A stretch of 64,000 nt of DNA, from positions 1 through 64,000 of the forward strand of contig NZ_JAUSUJ010000014.1 of the NCBI RefSeq assembly GCF_030813915.1, in the 5' to 3' direction. How positions within the stretch are numbered: the stretch's first letter is position 1; each line of letters starts with the position of its first letter. Made by a program: the position numbers and the translations under genes. Shown here piece by piece: positions 33,338-42,648 of this stretch. The notes under the pieces are model-generated. The model saw nothing but the letters and a program-made list of their open reading frames with translations. It was not told where the DNA came from and searched no databases. This DNA is from Rhodoplanes tepidamans (lineage in GTDB: Bacteria > Pseudomonadota > Alphaproteobacteria > Rhizobiales > Xanthobacteraceae).

Positions 33338-33817
33338 TCAGCCGAAGGATCGAGGCGGACGTTTCAGGCCGGAGGACACGGCGTCATGCAGCGCCGGGGC
33401 GGCATGGACGCCATGGACGGGAGCGGCCCGCGCCGGCCAGACGAGCACGGCGACCGGCGGCACCATCGAGCAGCAGGCACTGCACGGACCGCCGCCGCAG
33501 CACCCCGGCACCGTACACCCGGCAGCCGGCGGCGCATCGGGCGGAGCGGCGCCATCCGAGGTCACGGCGCCCGTGACGGTGACGGGCATCGCGACCGCGG
33601 CCGCCTCTGCGGCCGTCTCGACCGCGGCATGGACGACAGTCGCGTCCGGCCGGACGGCGGAGGCCGTCACGGCGACCGCCGCCGCGGCGAGCGCATGCCG
33701 ATGTTCGTGGCCGTGGCCCGGATGCGCATGCGCCGCCCCAGCGCCCAGCAGCGTCGCGAGGAGCGACACTGCGAGCACCGCGGCTACACCGAGAAGATGC
33801 CGAACCGATCGAAGCAT
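33338..33817 (-). CDS. His- and Cys-rich secreted protein preceding the metal efflux operon
   Basis: 159 residues from ATG 33817 (a GTG nine bases upstream is an alternative). Signal peptide ending AHA, then HPGHGHEHRH, an Ala/Val-rich middle and a cysteine cluster (GCTVPGCCGGGPCSACCSM, about 101-119) before a last short hydrophobic segment and a basic RPPRS tail. The His and Cys clusters suggest soft-metal binding in the periplasm. It precedes the fusion-protein gene by 82 bp on the same strand. No named family is recognised; small proteins of this look occur in front of metal RND operons. Confidence 0.65.
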   Translation of the reverse strand: MLRSVRHLLGVAAVLAVSLLATLLGAGAAHAHPGHGHEHRHALAAAAVAVTASAVRPDATVVHAAVETAAEAAAVAMPVTVTGAVTSDGAAPPDAPPAAGCTVPGCCGGGPCSACCSMVPPVAVLVWPARAAPVHGVHAAPALHDAVSSGLKRPPRSFG

Positions 33818-33961
33818 CGTGCGCACGCGTTTTGTCCAGTTCGGCCGAATTTATGGAATCGCGCGCCCGGCGGCAAGTCGGGCCGGCCCCGCACGACTGG
33901 GAGGCGCATGATACCACCTTGCGAGCGAGGAGCCGTGCCCCGGCGAGCCCCGCGGCCGCCG

Positions 33962-35092
33962 TCACTCCGCCGTCGGCAGGCGCGCGTAGTAGAGGGCGAC
34001 GGCGCGGATCTGCTCGTCGGTGAGGTTGCGGGCGGCCGCCCTCATGATCTGACCATGGGTCCCGCCGCGGGTGCCGGCGCGCCAGAGCTTCAGCTGCTGC
34101 TCCAGATAGTCGCGGTGCTGGCCGGCGAGCGCCGGGTAGCCCGGGAGGTTCGTCTCGGCCCGCCCGGCCGCGCCGTGGCACGCCCGGCACGCCGGCGTTC
34201 CGGCGGCCGGATCGCCGACGGCGGCGATCACCCCGCCCCGTTGGAGGAGATCGGCCTCGTCGTATGCGACGGTCTCGACCCGAGGCTCGCCCGGGGTCGC
34301 GGGCAGTGCCGCGTAGTACTCCGCGAGTGCCCGCCTCTGTGCCTCCGACAGCATCGTCGCGATCGGCTGCATGATTCCACTTGGACGCGTGCCGTTCGCG
34401 TAGTCGCGCAGCGACGCCACGAGATAGTCACGCCGCTGACCGGCGAGAGTCGGAACGCCGCCGGCCGCGCCGCCGGTTCCGTCGACGCCGTGACAGCGGG
34501 CACAGGCCGCCACGGCGTTCTCCGCGAGGCCTTCTCGCGCGATCAGCCGGGCGGACGGGTTCGACGCCGGGCCACCAGGACCTTCCGGCGCGGCGGTCGC
34601 CCGGTGGTACTGCTCGGCCGTCATGCCGGGCAGCCCGCGGGCGAAGGCGACGACGGCCCACACCTCGTCGTCGCGGCTCTGCGCCGGCCAGGCCGGCATG
34701 CCGGTGTATTTCAAGCCGTGCTTGACGACCCAGAAGAGCTGATGGTCCTGCCAGCTGTTCACCGCCTCCTCGTAGCTGGGCGGAGCCGGGAGCATCTGTC
34801 CGGCGATCACGCTGGCAGGCACGCCGGGTGCTCCGTGGCAGGGCGCGCAGAAGCCGGCGAAGTGCCCGGCTCCCCGCTCCGCCAGCGCCGCATCATCGAG
34901 GTTCGACGGAGCCTCGATGCCGGCCGCATAGGTCTCCACCGAGTTGCGCATGATGAAGGCGAGCAGACGGGCCGTGACGCCGAAATGGCTGGCGCTCGCC
35001 GCGACATTGTAAACACCCGACCAGGCGAACAGCAGCAGCCCGAGCGCGGCGACCACCACCAGCCCCAGGGCGATGCGGATGATTTTCGGCAC
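33962..35092 (-). CDS. Membrane-anchored triheme cytochrome c
   Basis: 376 residues from GTG 35092 (GGAGAGG lies 5 bases upstream; a further GTG at 35116 is possible). One N-terminal hydrophobic anchor (IALGLVVVAALGLLLFAW), then three class I heme domains with CAPCH, CARCH and CRACH. The second and third domains repeat the c4-type block PTLAGQRRDYLV / PALAGQHRDYLE. It would carry electrons in the periplasm. It sits beside fdhD and an FdhF-like gene but on its own transcript with fdhD upstream on the same strand (87-bp gap), so it may accept electrons from a dehydrogenase. Partner unproven. Confidence 0.88.
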   Translation of the reverse strand: MPKIIRIALGLVVVAALGLLLFAWSGVYNVAASASHFGVTARLLAFIMRNSVETYAAGIEAPSNLDDAALAERGAGHFAGFCAPCHGAPGVPASVIAGQMLPAPPSYEEAVNSWQDHQLFWVVKHGLKYTGMPAWPAQSRDDEVWAVVAFARGLPGMTAEQYHRATAAPEGPGGPASNPSARLIAREGLAENAVAACARCHGVDGTGGAAGGVPTLAGQRRDYLVASLRDYANGTRPSGIMQPIATMLSEAQRRALAEYYAALPATPGEPRVETVAYDEADLLQRGGVIAAVGDPAAGTPACRACHGAAGRAETNLPGYPALAGQHRDYLEQQLKLWRAGTRGGTHGQIMRAAARNLTDEQIRAVALYYARLPTAE

Positions 35093-35179
35093 CCCGTACC
35101 TCTCCGTCGGCGACACTGGGGAGAACGTGCGGTGTCCCGTGAGGTTCGAAACGACGACCGTCCGCCCGGCGCGCGACGG

Positions 35180-36175
35180 TCATCCGTGCGGGGCGAGGTC
35201 CCGCAGCCGCTCGACACCCGCATAGACCTCGAAGCCGGTTCCCCGCGCCATCACCACGAGCGTGAGGCCGGCGGCCTGCGCGGTTCGTACCGCGAGGGCG
35301 GTCGGTGCCGACACCGCGATCAACACCGGGGCGCCGATCGCTGCGGTCTTCTGCACCATCTCGACGGACACCCGGCTGGTGATCACGACCACGCCGCCCG
35401 CCCCCGCGATGCCGCGGCGCGCCAGCGCCCCGGCGAGCTTGTCGAGCGCGTTGTGGCGGCCGACGTCCTCGCGCAGCGCCACCAGGCCGCGGCCCGGCAC
35501 GAAGAACCCGGCCGCGTGGGTGGCGTGCGTCGCGTGGGCGAGGTGCTGAGCCGCCTCGAGCGCGGAGATCGCCGCGGCGACGTCCGTACTGGCGACCGAC
35601 AGGTCGCTGGCGATCCGGCGGGCCGGCCGCATCGCCTCGTCGAGGCTCTCGATCCCGCACAGCCCGCACCCGGTCGGCCCGGCGAGGCGGCGGCGCCGCC
35701 GCCCGTAGGCGTCCGCGCGGGGCGCAGCGAGCCACAGGCGCAGCTCGATTCCGGCCGGGCCGGCGACGATCGACAGGTCGGTGATCTCGCCGGGGGAGCC
35801 GACGATGCCCTCCACGAGGCTGAAGCCGACGGCGAAGTCCTCGAGATCGGCCGGCGTCGCCATCATCACGGCCTCGGTGCTGCCGTCGTAGACCAGCGCC
35901 ACCGCGGTCTCCTCCGGCACGGCACGCGCCGGGGCCGCGACGTCGCGGCCCCGGCTGATCGCGCTCAGCATCTGCAGCGGCGGCGGCAGGGCGGCCGGGC
36001 GGCCGGCGGCCGCGCCCGGCGGCGACGCGAGATCGCCTGACGCGAGATCACCTGACGCCAGATCGCCTGCCGCAACGCGGGATCCCATGTCCCGGCAGTC
36101 CCGCCCGACGATGTCGCGAGCCGCGAGCTCGTCGTCGAAGGTCGTGTGGTCGAAGGTCGTGCCGTGGAGCGTCAT
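35180..36175 (-). CDS. fdhD: FdhD formate dehydrogenase sulfurtransferase
   Basis: 331 residues. FdhD passes sulfur from IscS to the molybdenum cofactor of formate dehydrogenase. The core runs from ETAVALVYDGSTEAVMMATPADLEDFAVGFSLVEG through the sulfur-carrying cysteine pair GCGLCGIESL to GREDVGRHNALDKL-like sequence (LREDVGRHNALDK) and VVITSRVSVEMVQK. The first 75 residues are an extra leader containing an LASGD tandem repeat (DNA 36024-36068). If that leader is real it is unusual; a shorter start near residue 60-75 cannot be excluded. It is divergent from the FdhF-like gene at 36323, which it presumably matures. Confidence 0.9.
   Translation of the reverse strand: MTLHGTTFDHTTFDDELAARDIVGRDCRDMGSRVAAGDLASGDLASGDLASPPGAAAGRPAALPPPLQMLSAISRGRDVAAPARAVPEETAVALVYDGSTEAVMMATPADLEDFAVGFSLVEGIVGSPGEITDLSIVAGPAGIELRLWLAAPRADAYGRRRRRLAGPTGCGLCGIESLDEAMRPARRIASDLSVASTDVAAAISALEAAQHLAHATHATHAAGFFVPGRGLVALREDVGRHNALDKLAGALARRGIAGAGGVVVITSRVSVEMVQKTAAIGAPVLIAVSAPTALAVRTAQAAGLTLVVMARGTGFEVYAGVERLRDLAPHG
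36024..36068. repeat. Three tandem 15-bp repeats inside the fdhD leader
   Basis: The unit GACGCGAGATCGCCT occurs three times end to end with one mismatch in each of copies 2 and 3. It stays in frame, giving repeated LASGD in the protein. In-frame repeats like this change copy number easily. Confidence 0.85.
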
Positions 36176-36322
36176 GGAGCCGCCGATTCGGTTGCGCGTG
36201 TATGCCACCTCCCAGGAACTCCCGACCCCGCCCTGGCGTTCGCCCACCGTCGGTCTCGTCTGGCCGGCCGATCGGTCGCGCGCGTCGCCCGCCGTTCCGT
36301 CCTTCTCCTCAACGAGGTCGTC

Positions 36323-38632
36323 ATGGCGCACCAGCCGCAGCGGAAAGCCGTCCACAAGCCCTATTCCGGCCCGGCCGGAGGATGGGGGTCCGTGAAGGCG
36401 CTGGCCAGCATCCTGACCCAGCAGGAGGTGGCGATCCTGGGCAGCGAAATCCTGTGGAAGCAGAACAAGCCCGGCGGCTTCATGTGCGTGTCCTGCTCGT
36501 GGGCGAAGCCGGCGGACCCGCACATGTTCGAGTTCTGCGAGAACGGCGCCAAGGCGACCGCCTGGGAGATCACGCCCAAGAAGACCGATCCGGCCTTCTT
36601 CGCCTCGCACACCGTGTCGGAGCTGCGAACCTGGAGCGACCACGCGCTCGAGGACAACGGCCGCCTGACCCACCCGATGCGGTACGATGCAGCGCTCGAC
36701 AAGTACGTGCAGGTCTCCTGGGACGAGGCCTACGCGGCCATCGGGGCCGAGCTGAAGGCCCTCGATCCGAATTCGGTCGTCTTCTACACGTCGGGCCGCG
36801 CCTCGCTGGAGGCGAGCTACATGTACCAGCTGTTCGGCCGCATGTACGGAACCAACAACTTTCCGGACAGCTCCAACATGTGCCACGAATCCACCTCGGT
36901 GGCCCTGCCCGAGGTGATCGGCGTCCCGGTCGGAACCGTGCTGCTCGAGGATTACGACAAGGCCGACTGCATCTTCTTCTTCGGCCAGAACACCACGACC
37001 AACTCGCCCCGCATGCTGCATCCGCTGCAGGGCGCCGCCAAGCGCGGCGTCCCGATCGTGGTGTTCAACCCGATCCGCGAGCGCGGGCTGGAACGCTTCA
37101 CCAATCCCCAGAACCCGGTCGAGATGGTGGCGAGCGGCAGCACCCGGATCGCCACGGAGTACCATCAGGTGACACCCGGCGGCGACATCGCGGCGATCAC
37201 CGGGATCTGCAAGGCGCTGATCGAGCAGGACGACGCGGCACGACGGAGCGGCCGACCGCGGGTAATCGACGCGGCGTTCGTCGCCGAGCACACGCACGGC
37301 TTCGAGGACTTCGCCGCCTTCTGCCGCGACCAGCCCTGGGGCGATCTCGAGGCCGTGTCCGGACTGCCCGAGACGGAGATGCGAGCCGCCGCCGACACCT
37401 ACGCCAAGGCCAAGGCCGTGATCGCCAATTACGGGATGGGGATGACCCAGCACGTGCACGGCGTCGAGGCCTGCAAGATGGTGGTGAACCTGCTGCTCCT
37501 GCGCGGCAACATTGGACGCCCGGGCGCCGGCATCTCGCCGGTGCGCGGCCATTCGAACGTCCAGGGGCAGCGCACCGTCGGCATCGCGGAGAAGACAAAG
37601 CTGGTGCCGCTGGACCGGCTGAAGGAGCTCTACGGCTTCGAGCCGCCGCGCGAGGACGGGCTCAGCACGGTGGACGCCTGCGAAGGGATCCTCGCCGGCG
37701 AGGTCCGCGGCTTCGTCGGCCTCGGCGGCAATTTTCTCCGTGCGGTCCCGGACCATTCCCGCATGGAGCCGGCCTGGGCGCGAATGCGGCTCTCCGTCCA
37801 GATCGCCACCAAGCTCAACCGGTCTCACCTGTTCCCGGGCGCGGTGACGTATCTCCTGCCGTGCAACGGCCGCATCGAGATCGACCGCCAGGCGACCGGT
37901 CCGCAGGCCGTGTCGATGGAGGATTCGACCACCTGCATCCACGGCTCCCGCGGCCAGCGCGACCCGATCAGCGAGCACGTGCGCTCCGAGCCCGCGATCG
38001 TCGCCGGGATCGCCAAGGCGACGCTCGCGCCGAACCCGAAGATCGACTGGGACGCCTGGGTCGGCGACTACGGTCTGGTCCGCGACGCCATCGAGCGGAC
38101 CTGGCCGGACCAGTTCAAGGACTTCAACAAGCGCCTGTTCCAGCCGGGCGGCTTCCCGCGACCGCTCGGCGCCCGCGAACGCGTCTGGAACACGCCGACC
38201 GGCAAGGCGAACTTCACCGTTCCGGACAGCCTGCTCAACCGGACCGCCCCCGAGCCGGACGTCTATCAGCTGGTGACGCTGCGCGCCGACGGGCAGTTCA
38301 ACACCACGGTCTACAGCCTCGACGATCGCTTCCGCGGCGTGTACGGCGGCCGCGACGTCGTGCTGATGAACGCGGCCGACATGGCGCGACTCGGGCTCGC
38401 CGAGGGCGACATGGTCAGGCTCTCGACGGTCGCGCCGGACGGCATCGCGCGGGAGCTCGGCGGCCTGCAGGCGATCCCCTTCGGGATCCCGGAAGGAGCG
38501 ATCGCCGGCTATTATCCCGAGTGCAACGTGCTGATCCCGCTCGGTCACTACGCCAAGGGCAGCAAGGTGCCCGCGGCCAAGTCGGTGCCGGTTCGGATCG
38601 CCAGGGACGCGATACCGCTCGCCGCCGAATAG
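36323..38632 (+). CDS. FdhF/YdeP-type molybdopterin oxidoreductase
   Basis: 769 residues. An N-terminal C55-VS-C58 pair (CVSCSWAKP) replaces the four-cysteine Fe-S motif of ordinary formate dehydrogenase. The Mo-ligand region is SSNMC187HESTSVAL, so a cysteine takes the place of selenocysteine. Typical blocks FFFGQNTTTNSPRM, NLLLLRGNIGRPGAGISPVRGHSNVQG, GLGGNFLRAVPD and the C-terminal dinucleotide-binding domain (ANFTVPD...DDRFRGVYGGRDVVLMN) follow. This is the YdeP branch, linked in E. coli to acid resistance; the physiological substrate is usually taken as formate but not settled. It is divergent from fdhD and directly upstream of an FNT transporter. Confidence 0.88.
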   Translation: MAHQPQRKAVHKPYSGPAGGWGSVKALASILTQQEVAILGSEILWKQNKPGGFMCVSCSWAKPADPHMFEFCENGAKATAWEITPKKTDPAFFASHTVSELRTWSDHALEDNGRLTHPMRYDAALDKYVQVSWDEAYAAIGAELKALDPNSVVFYTSGRASLEASYMYQLFGRMYGTNNFPDSSNMCHESTSVALPEVIGVPVGTVLLEDYDKADCIFFFGQNTTTNSPRMLHPLQGAAKRGVPIVVFNPIRERGLERFTNPQNPVEMVASGSTRIATEYHQVTPGGDIAAITGICKALIEQDDAARRSGRPRVIDAAFVAEHTHGFEDFAAFCRDQPWGDLEAVSGLPETEMRAAADTYAKAKAVIANYGMGMTQHVHGVEACKMVVNLLLLRGNIGRPGAGISPVRGHSNVQGQRTVGIAEKTKLVPLDRLKELYGFEPPREDGLSTVDACEGILAGEVRGFVGLGGNFLRAVPDHSRMEPAWARMRLSVQIATKLNRSHLFPGAVTYLLPCNGRIEIDRQATGPQAVSMEDSTTCIHGSRGQRDPISEHVRSEPAIVAGIAKATLAPNPKIDWDAWVGDYGLVRDAIERTWPDQFKDFNKRLFQPGGFPRPLGARERVWNTPTGKANFTVPDSLLNRTAPEPDVYQLVTLRADGQFNTTVYSLDDRFRGVYGGRDVVLMNAADMARLGLAEGDMVRLSTVAPDGIARELGGLQAIPFGIPEGAIAGYYPECNVLIPLGHYAKGSKVPAAKSVPVRIARDAIPLAAE

Positions 38633-38644
38633 AGGCGCGGCGGC

Positions 38645-39514
38645 ATGGATTCCGAGCAGAGCCACCGGAGCGACGACGACGTCGACCGGGACGAGGCACG
38701 ATCGCGGGCGACGATGACCCGCGAGGAGAGCGAGGACGTCGAGGAGCGCTCGAGTCCGCGGTCGCCGGTGATCTACGAGGTGGTCCGCCGCCACGGCGAG
38801 GAGGAGATGGCGCGCCCGATCGTATCGCTGTGGTGGTCGGGCTTCGCCGCGGGCCTGTCGATCAGCTTCTCGCTCCTGGCGCAGGCGCTCCTCACCATCC
38901 ACCTGCCGGACGCGGCGTGGCGCCCGCTGGTGGCGAGCTTCGGCTACAGCGTCGGCTTCCTGATGGTGGTGCTGGCCCGCCAGCAGCTGTTCACCGAGAA
39001 CACCATCACGATCGTCCTGCCCGTGATGGCGCAGCCGACGGCGGCCAGCGCCGGCCGCCTCGCCCGCGTCTGGGCCGTCGTGCTCGCGGCGAACCTCACC
39101 GGCACGCTGTTCGCGGCGGGATTCTGCACCCTGACGCCGGTGATCGACGCGGAGCTCCTCACCGCGATGCTGGACATCGGTCGGCACATGATGGAGAACG
39201 CCTGGGCCGCGATGTTCTTCAAGGGCATCGCGGCCGGCTTTCTGATCGCCGCCATGGTCTGGCTGATTCCCAGCGCCGGCGGCGCCCAGTTCCACGTGAT
39301 CACGCTGATGACCTGGCTGATCGCGCTCGGCGGATTCACCCACGTCATCGCCGGCAGCATGGAGGCGTTCCTGCTGATGATGCACGGCGACCTCGGCGTC
39401 GTGGAGGGCCTCGCGCGCTTCCTGCTGCCGGTGCTACTCGGCAACGTGATCGGCGGAACGGCGCTGTTCGCCCTCATCGCCTACGCCCAGGTGATGAAGG
39501 AGCTCGAGCCGTGA
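38645..39514 (+). CDS. FNT-family transporter, YfdC-like
   Basis: 289 residues. A long acidic, charged cytoplasmic N-terminus (about 1-55) precedes six helices with FNT-type features: SLWWSGFAAGLSISFSLLAQALL, RQQLFTENTITIVLPVMA (the first broken helix), LAANLTGTLFAAGF and GGFTHVIAGSMEAFLLM. YfdC-like members are FNT relatives of uncertain cargo. It starts 12 bp after the FdhF-like gene and so is almost certainly in its operon, which makes formate a sensible cargo. It is distinct from the FNT gene at 9144. Confidence 0.87.
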   Translation: MDSEQSHRSDDDVDRDEARSRATMTREESEDVEERSSPRSPVIYEVVRRHGEEEMARPIVSLWWSGFAAGLSISFSLLAQALLTIHLPDAAWRPLVASFGYSVGFLMVVLARQQLFTENTITIVLPVMAQPTAASAGRLARVWAVVLAANLTGTLFAAGFCTLTPVIDAELLTAMLDIGRHMMENAWAAMFFKGIAAGFLIAAMVWLIPSAGGAQFHVITLMTWLIALGGFTHVIAGSMEAFLLMMHGDLGVVEGLARFLLPVLLGNVIGGTALFALIAYAQVMKELEP

Positions 39515-39565
39515 GGGGAGCCGCCGCGCCGGCCGACCGGCCGTGCGGTGGGGAACGGGACCGTC

Positions 39566-40924
<1,359 letters not shown>

Positions 40925-41052
40925 AACCAAAACACCGGGGCAGGATTGGTCCGACAGCGGAGCCCGAGGGGCCGGTGCGTGACCGTCTCCGCCCGCGTCG
41001 GGAAACCGGCGTCCGCCGGGAGCGGCGCGGGGCACGACGGAAGGATCGAACG

Positions 41053-41190
41053 ATGCCGCTGTCCGGATCACGTCCGTGGTCGCGTCCCGCCCGCAGCGTC
41101 GGGACATCGGCGCTGACGATCGAGGCGAGGCGACTCTCGGCCGATGTGTGCGCGCACGCCTGCATCGCCGAGCCGACCTTCGGAACGTAG
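41053..41190 (+). CDS. Possible small protein between two cation antiporter genes
   Basis: A 45-codon reading frame, starting MPLSGSRPWSRPARS and ending EPTFGT, with AAGGA about 8 bases upstream. It lies in a 279-bp gap and ends 13 bp before the CaCA exchanger. It has no recognised domain, signal or hydrophobic segment, and composition is like shadow frames nearby, so it may be chance. The rest of this gap shows nothing. Confidence 0.2.
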   Translation: MPLSGSRPWSRPARSVGTSALTIEARRLSADVCAHACIAEPTFGT

Positions 41191-41203
41191 CGGTTCGCGA
41201 TCC

Positions 41204-42250
41204 ATGTCGTTCGTCCCGCTCGGGCTCTGGACCAACATCGCCCTGTTCGCGCTCGCGTCCGCCTTCGTCTGGTTGGCCGGAACACGCATGACCGAGAGGC
41301 TCGATGCGATCGCCGGCATCACCGGGATGGACCGTGCCTTCGTCGGCATGCTGCTGCTCGGCGGCGCCACCTCGCTGCCCGAGATCGCCGCCGTGTCGAC
41401 CGCGTCGGCCACCGGCAACGCGGCGCTCGCCACCAACAACCTGCTCGGCAGCGTCGCTTTCAACGTGATGCTGATCGCCGTGGCCGACGCCGTGATCGGA
41501 CGTGACGCGCTCACCGCGGTGGTGCCGAGCGCGACGACCCTGCTGCAGGGCGCGTTGTCGATGATCGTCCTGTGCCTGATGGCGATCGCCGTGCTGACCG
41601 GCGACGTGGCGATCGCCGGCGTCGGGATCTGGCCGACCGTGCTGTTCGTCGTGTGCGTCGCCGCGTTCCGGCTCGCCGCCGGCTACCGGGAACGCGCCCC
41701 GTGGAAGGTGTCGACCGGCACGCCACCGGCGGTCGTGGACACGCCGAAGGAGGCGGACGGCCCGGGCCCGGCGCCGTCCCTGCGTCGTCTGATCGCGACG
41801 GCCGGAGTGGCCGCCGCCGTCATCCTGGTCGCCGGGCTCGTGCTGTCGCAGTCGGCGGACGCGATCGCGAAGCAGACCGGGCTCGGGTCGGGGATCGTCG
41901 GCCTCGTGCTGGTCGCCTTCGCCACCTCGCTGCCGGAGGTGAGCTCGATCACGGCGGCGGTCCGCCGCAAGCGCTACGAGATGGCGCTCGGCGACGTGTT
42001 CGGCACCAACATCCTGACGGTCGGTCTCGTCTTCCTCGCCGATCTGTTCTATCGCGACGGTCCGGTGCTGGCGCAGGCCGGCCGCTTCGAGGCCGTGGCG
42101 GCGCTGCTCGGCCTGCTTCTCACCGGGATCTTCCTGGTCGGGCTGCTCGAGCGATCCGACCGCACGATCCTGCACATGGGCTACGACGCGGCGACCGGGG
42201 TGGTGGTCTTCGTCGGCGGCCTGGTGCTGCTGTTCTTCCTCCAGAGCTGA
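41204..42250 (+). CDS. CaCA-family cation (Na+ or H+/Ca2+) exchanger
   Basis: 348 residues with about 10 helices in two homologous halves. The alpha repeats are clear: GGATSLPEIAAVSTAS (first half) and VAFATSLPEVSSITAAVR (second half), each followed by a N-containing block (NNLLGSVAFNVMLI; GDVFGTNILTVGLV). These acidic-residue motifs bind and exchange Ca2+. ATG 41204 follows a stop in another frame with a weak ribosome site; an upstream GTG is less likely. Same strand as the Na+/H+ antiporter 280 bp before it, so both may form an ion-homeostasis block. Confidence 0.88.
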   Translation: MSFVPLGLWTNIALFALASAFVWLAGTRMTERLDAIAGITGMDRAFVGMLLLGGATSLPEIAAVSTASATGNAALATNNLLGSVAFNVMLIAVADAVIGRDALTAVVPSATTLLQGALSMIVLCLMAIAVLTGDVAIAGVGIWPTVLFVVCVAAFRLAAGYRERAPWKVSTGTPPAVVDTPKEADGPGPAPSLRRLIATAGVAAAVILVAGLVLSQSADAIAKQTGLGSGIVGLVLVAFATSLPEVSSITAAVRRKRYEMALGDVFGTNILTVGLVFLADLFYRDGPVLAQAGRFEAVAALLGLLLTGIFLVGLLERSDRTILHMGYDAATGVVVFVGGLVLLFFLQS

Positions 42251-42282
42251 GAGGGAGAGAGGGAGAGCCGCTCCCGCTCCGC

Positions 42283-42645
42283 TCAGGCGCAGGGACGAAT
42301 CAGCACGGCCGGCAGGCCGCTCCACACGATGGCGACGAAGCCGAAGACGGCGACGCCTCCCGTCACCGAGCGCCAGAAGACGCGCAGCGCCGGATCCGGC
42401 TCGCCGGCGATGCCGGGGCCGCGGCCGAGCACCGCGGCGAAGAGGACGACGAGCGACAGTCCCGCCGCCACGACAGTGGCGAAGGCGACGACGAACGGCA
42501 CCGCGGCCGGCCACGCGGTGCCGAGGCCGCGGGCGCACACCACCCCGGTGAGGCCGTAGACGAAGCCGAAATGCGCGGCCCACAGGACGAGGCCGGCGTT
42601 GAGGAACAGCATCTTGGTGAGGAAGCCCGGCCGCGCGCCCCGCAT
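42283..42645 (-). CDS. Small three-helix membrane protein of the cytochrome oxidase operon
   Basis: 120 residues with three hydrophobic segments (LFLNAGLVLWAAHFGFVYGL; FVVAFATVVAAGLSLVVLFAAV; GVAVFGFVAIVWSGLPAVLI). It begins 3 bases after the oxidase subunit I-III stop on the same strand, so it is translated from the same transcript and is likely a small subunit or assembly factor of the caa3-type oxidase. No named family is recognised. Confidence 0.75.
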   Translation of the reverse strand: MRGARPGFLTKMLFLNAGLVLWAAHFGFVYGLTGVVCARGLGTAWPAAVPFVVAFATVVAAGLSLVVLFAAVLGRGPGIAGEPDPALRVFWRSVTGGVAVFGFVAIVWSGLPAVLIRPCA

Positions 42646-42648
42646 GGC

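Noticed and set aside
28603-33576. A rightward open frame of about 1,650 codons opposite the metal efflux pump and fusion-protein genes
   Set aside because: It has no domain, is dominated by Arg, Asp, Gly and His, and mirrors CusA/CzcA-type coding on the other strand.
36323-38632. Selenocysteine formate dehydrogenase
   Set aside because: The Mo-ligand position is an ordinary cysteine codon (C187) and there is no in-frame TGA.
35180-39385. A leftward open frame of about 1,400 codons covering fdhD and running antisense through the FdhF-like and FNT genes
   Set aside because: Only the first 332 codons from 36175 are a real gene (fdhD). The rest is antisense to well-recognised proteins and is Arg/His/Gly-rich, as expected for shadow frames in very GC-rich DNA.
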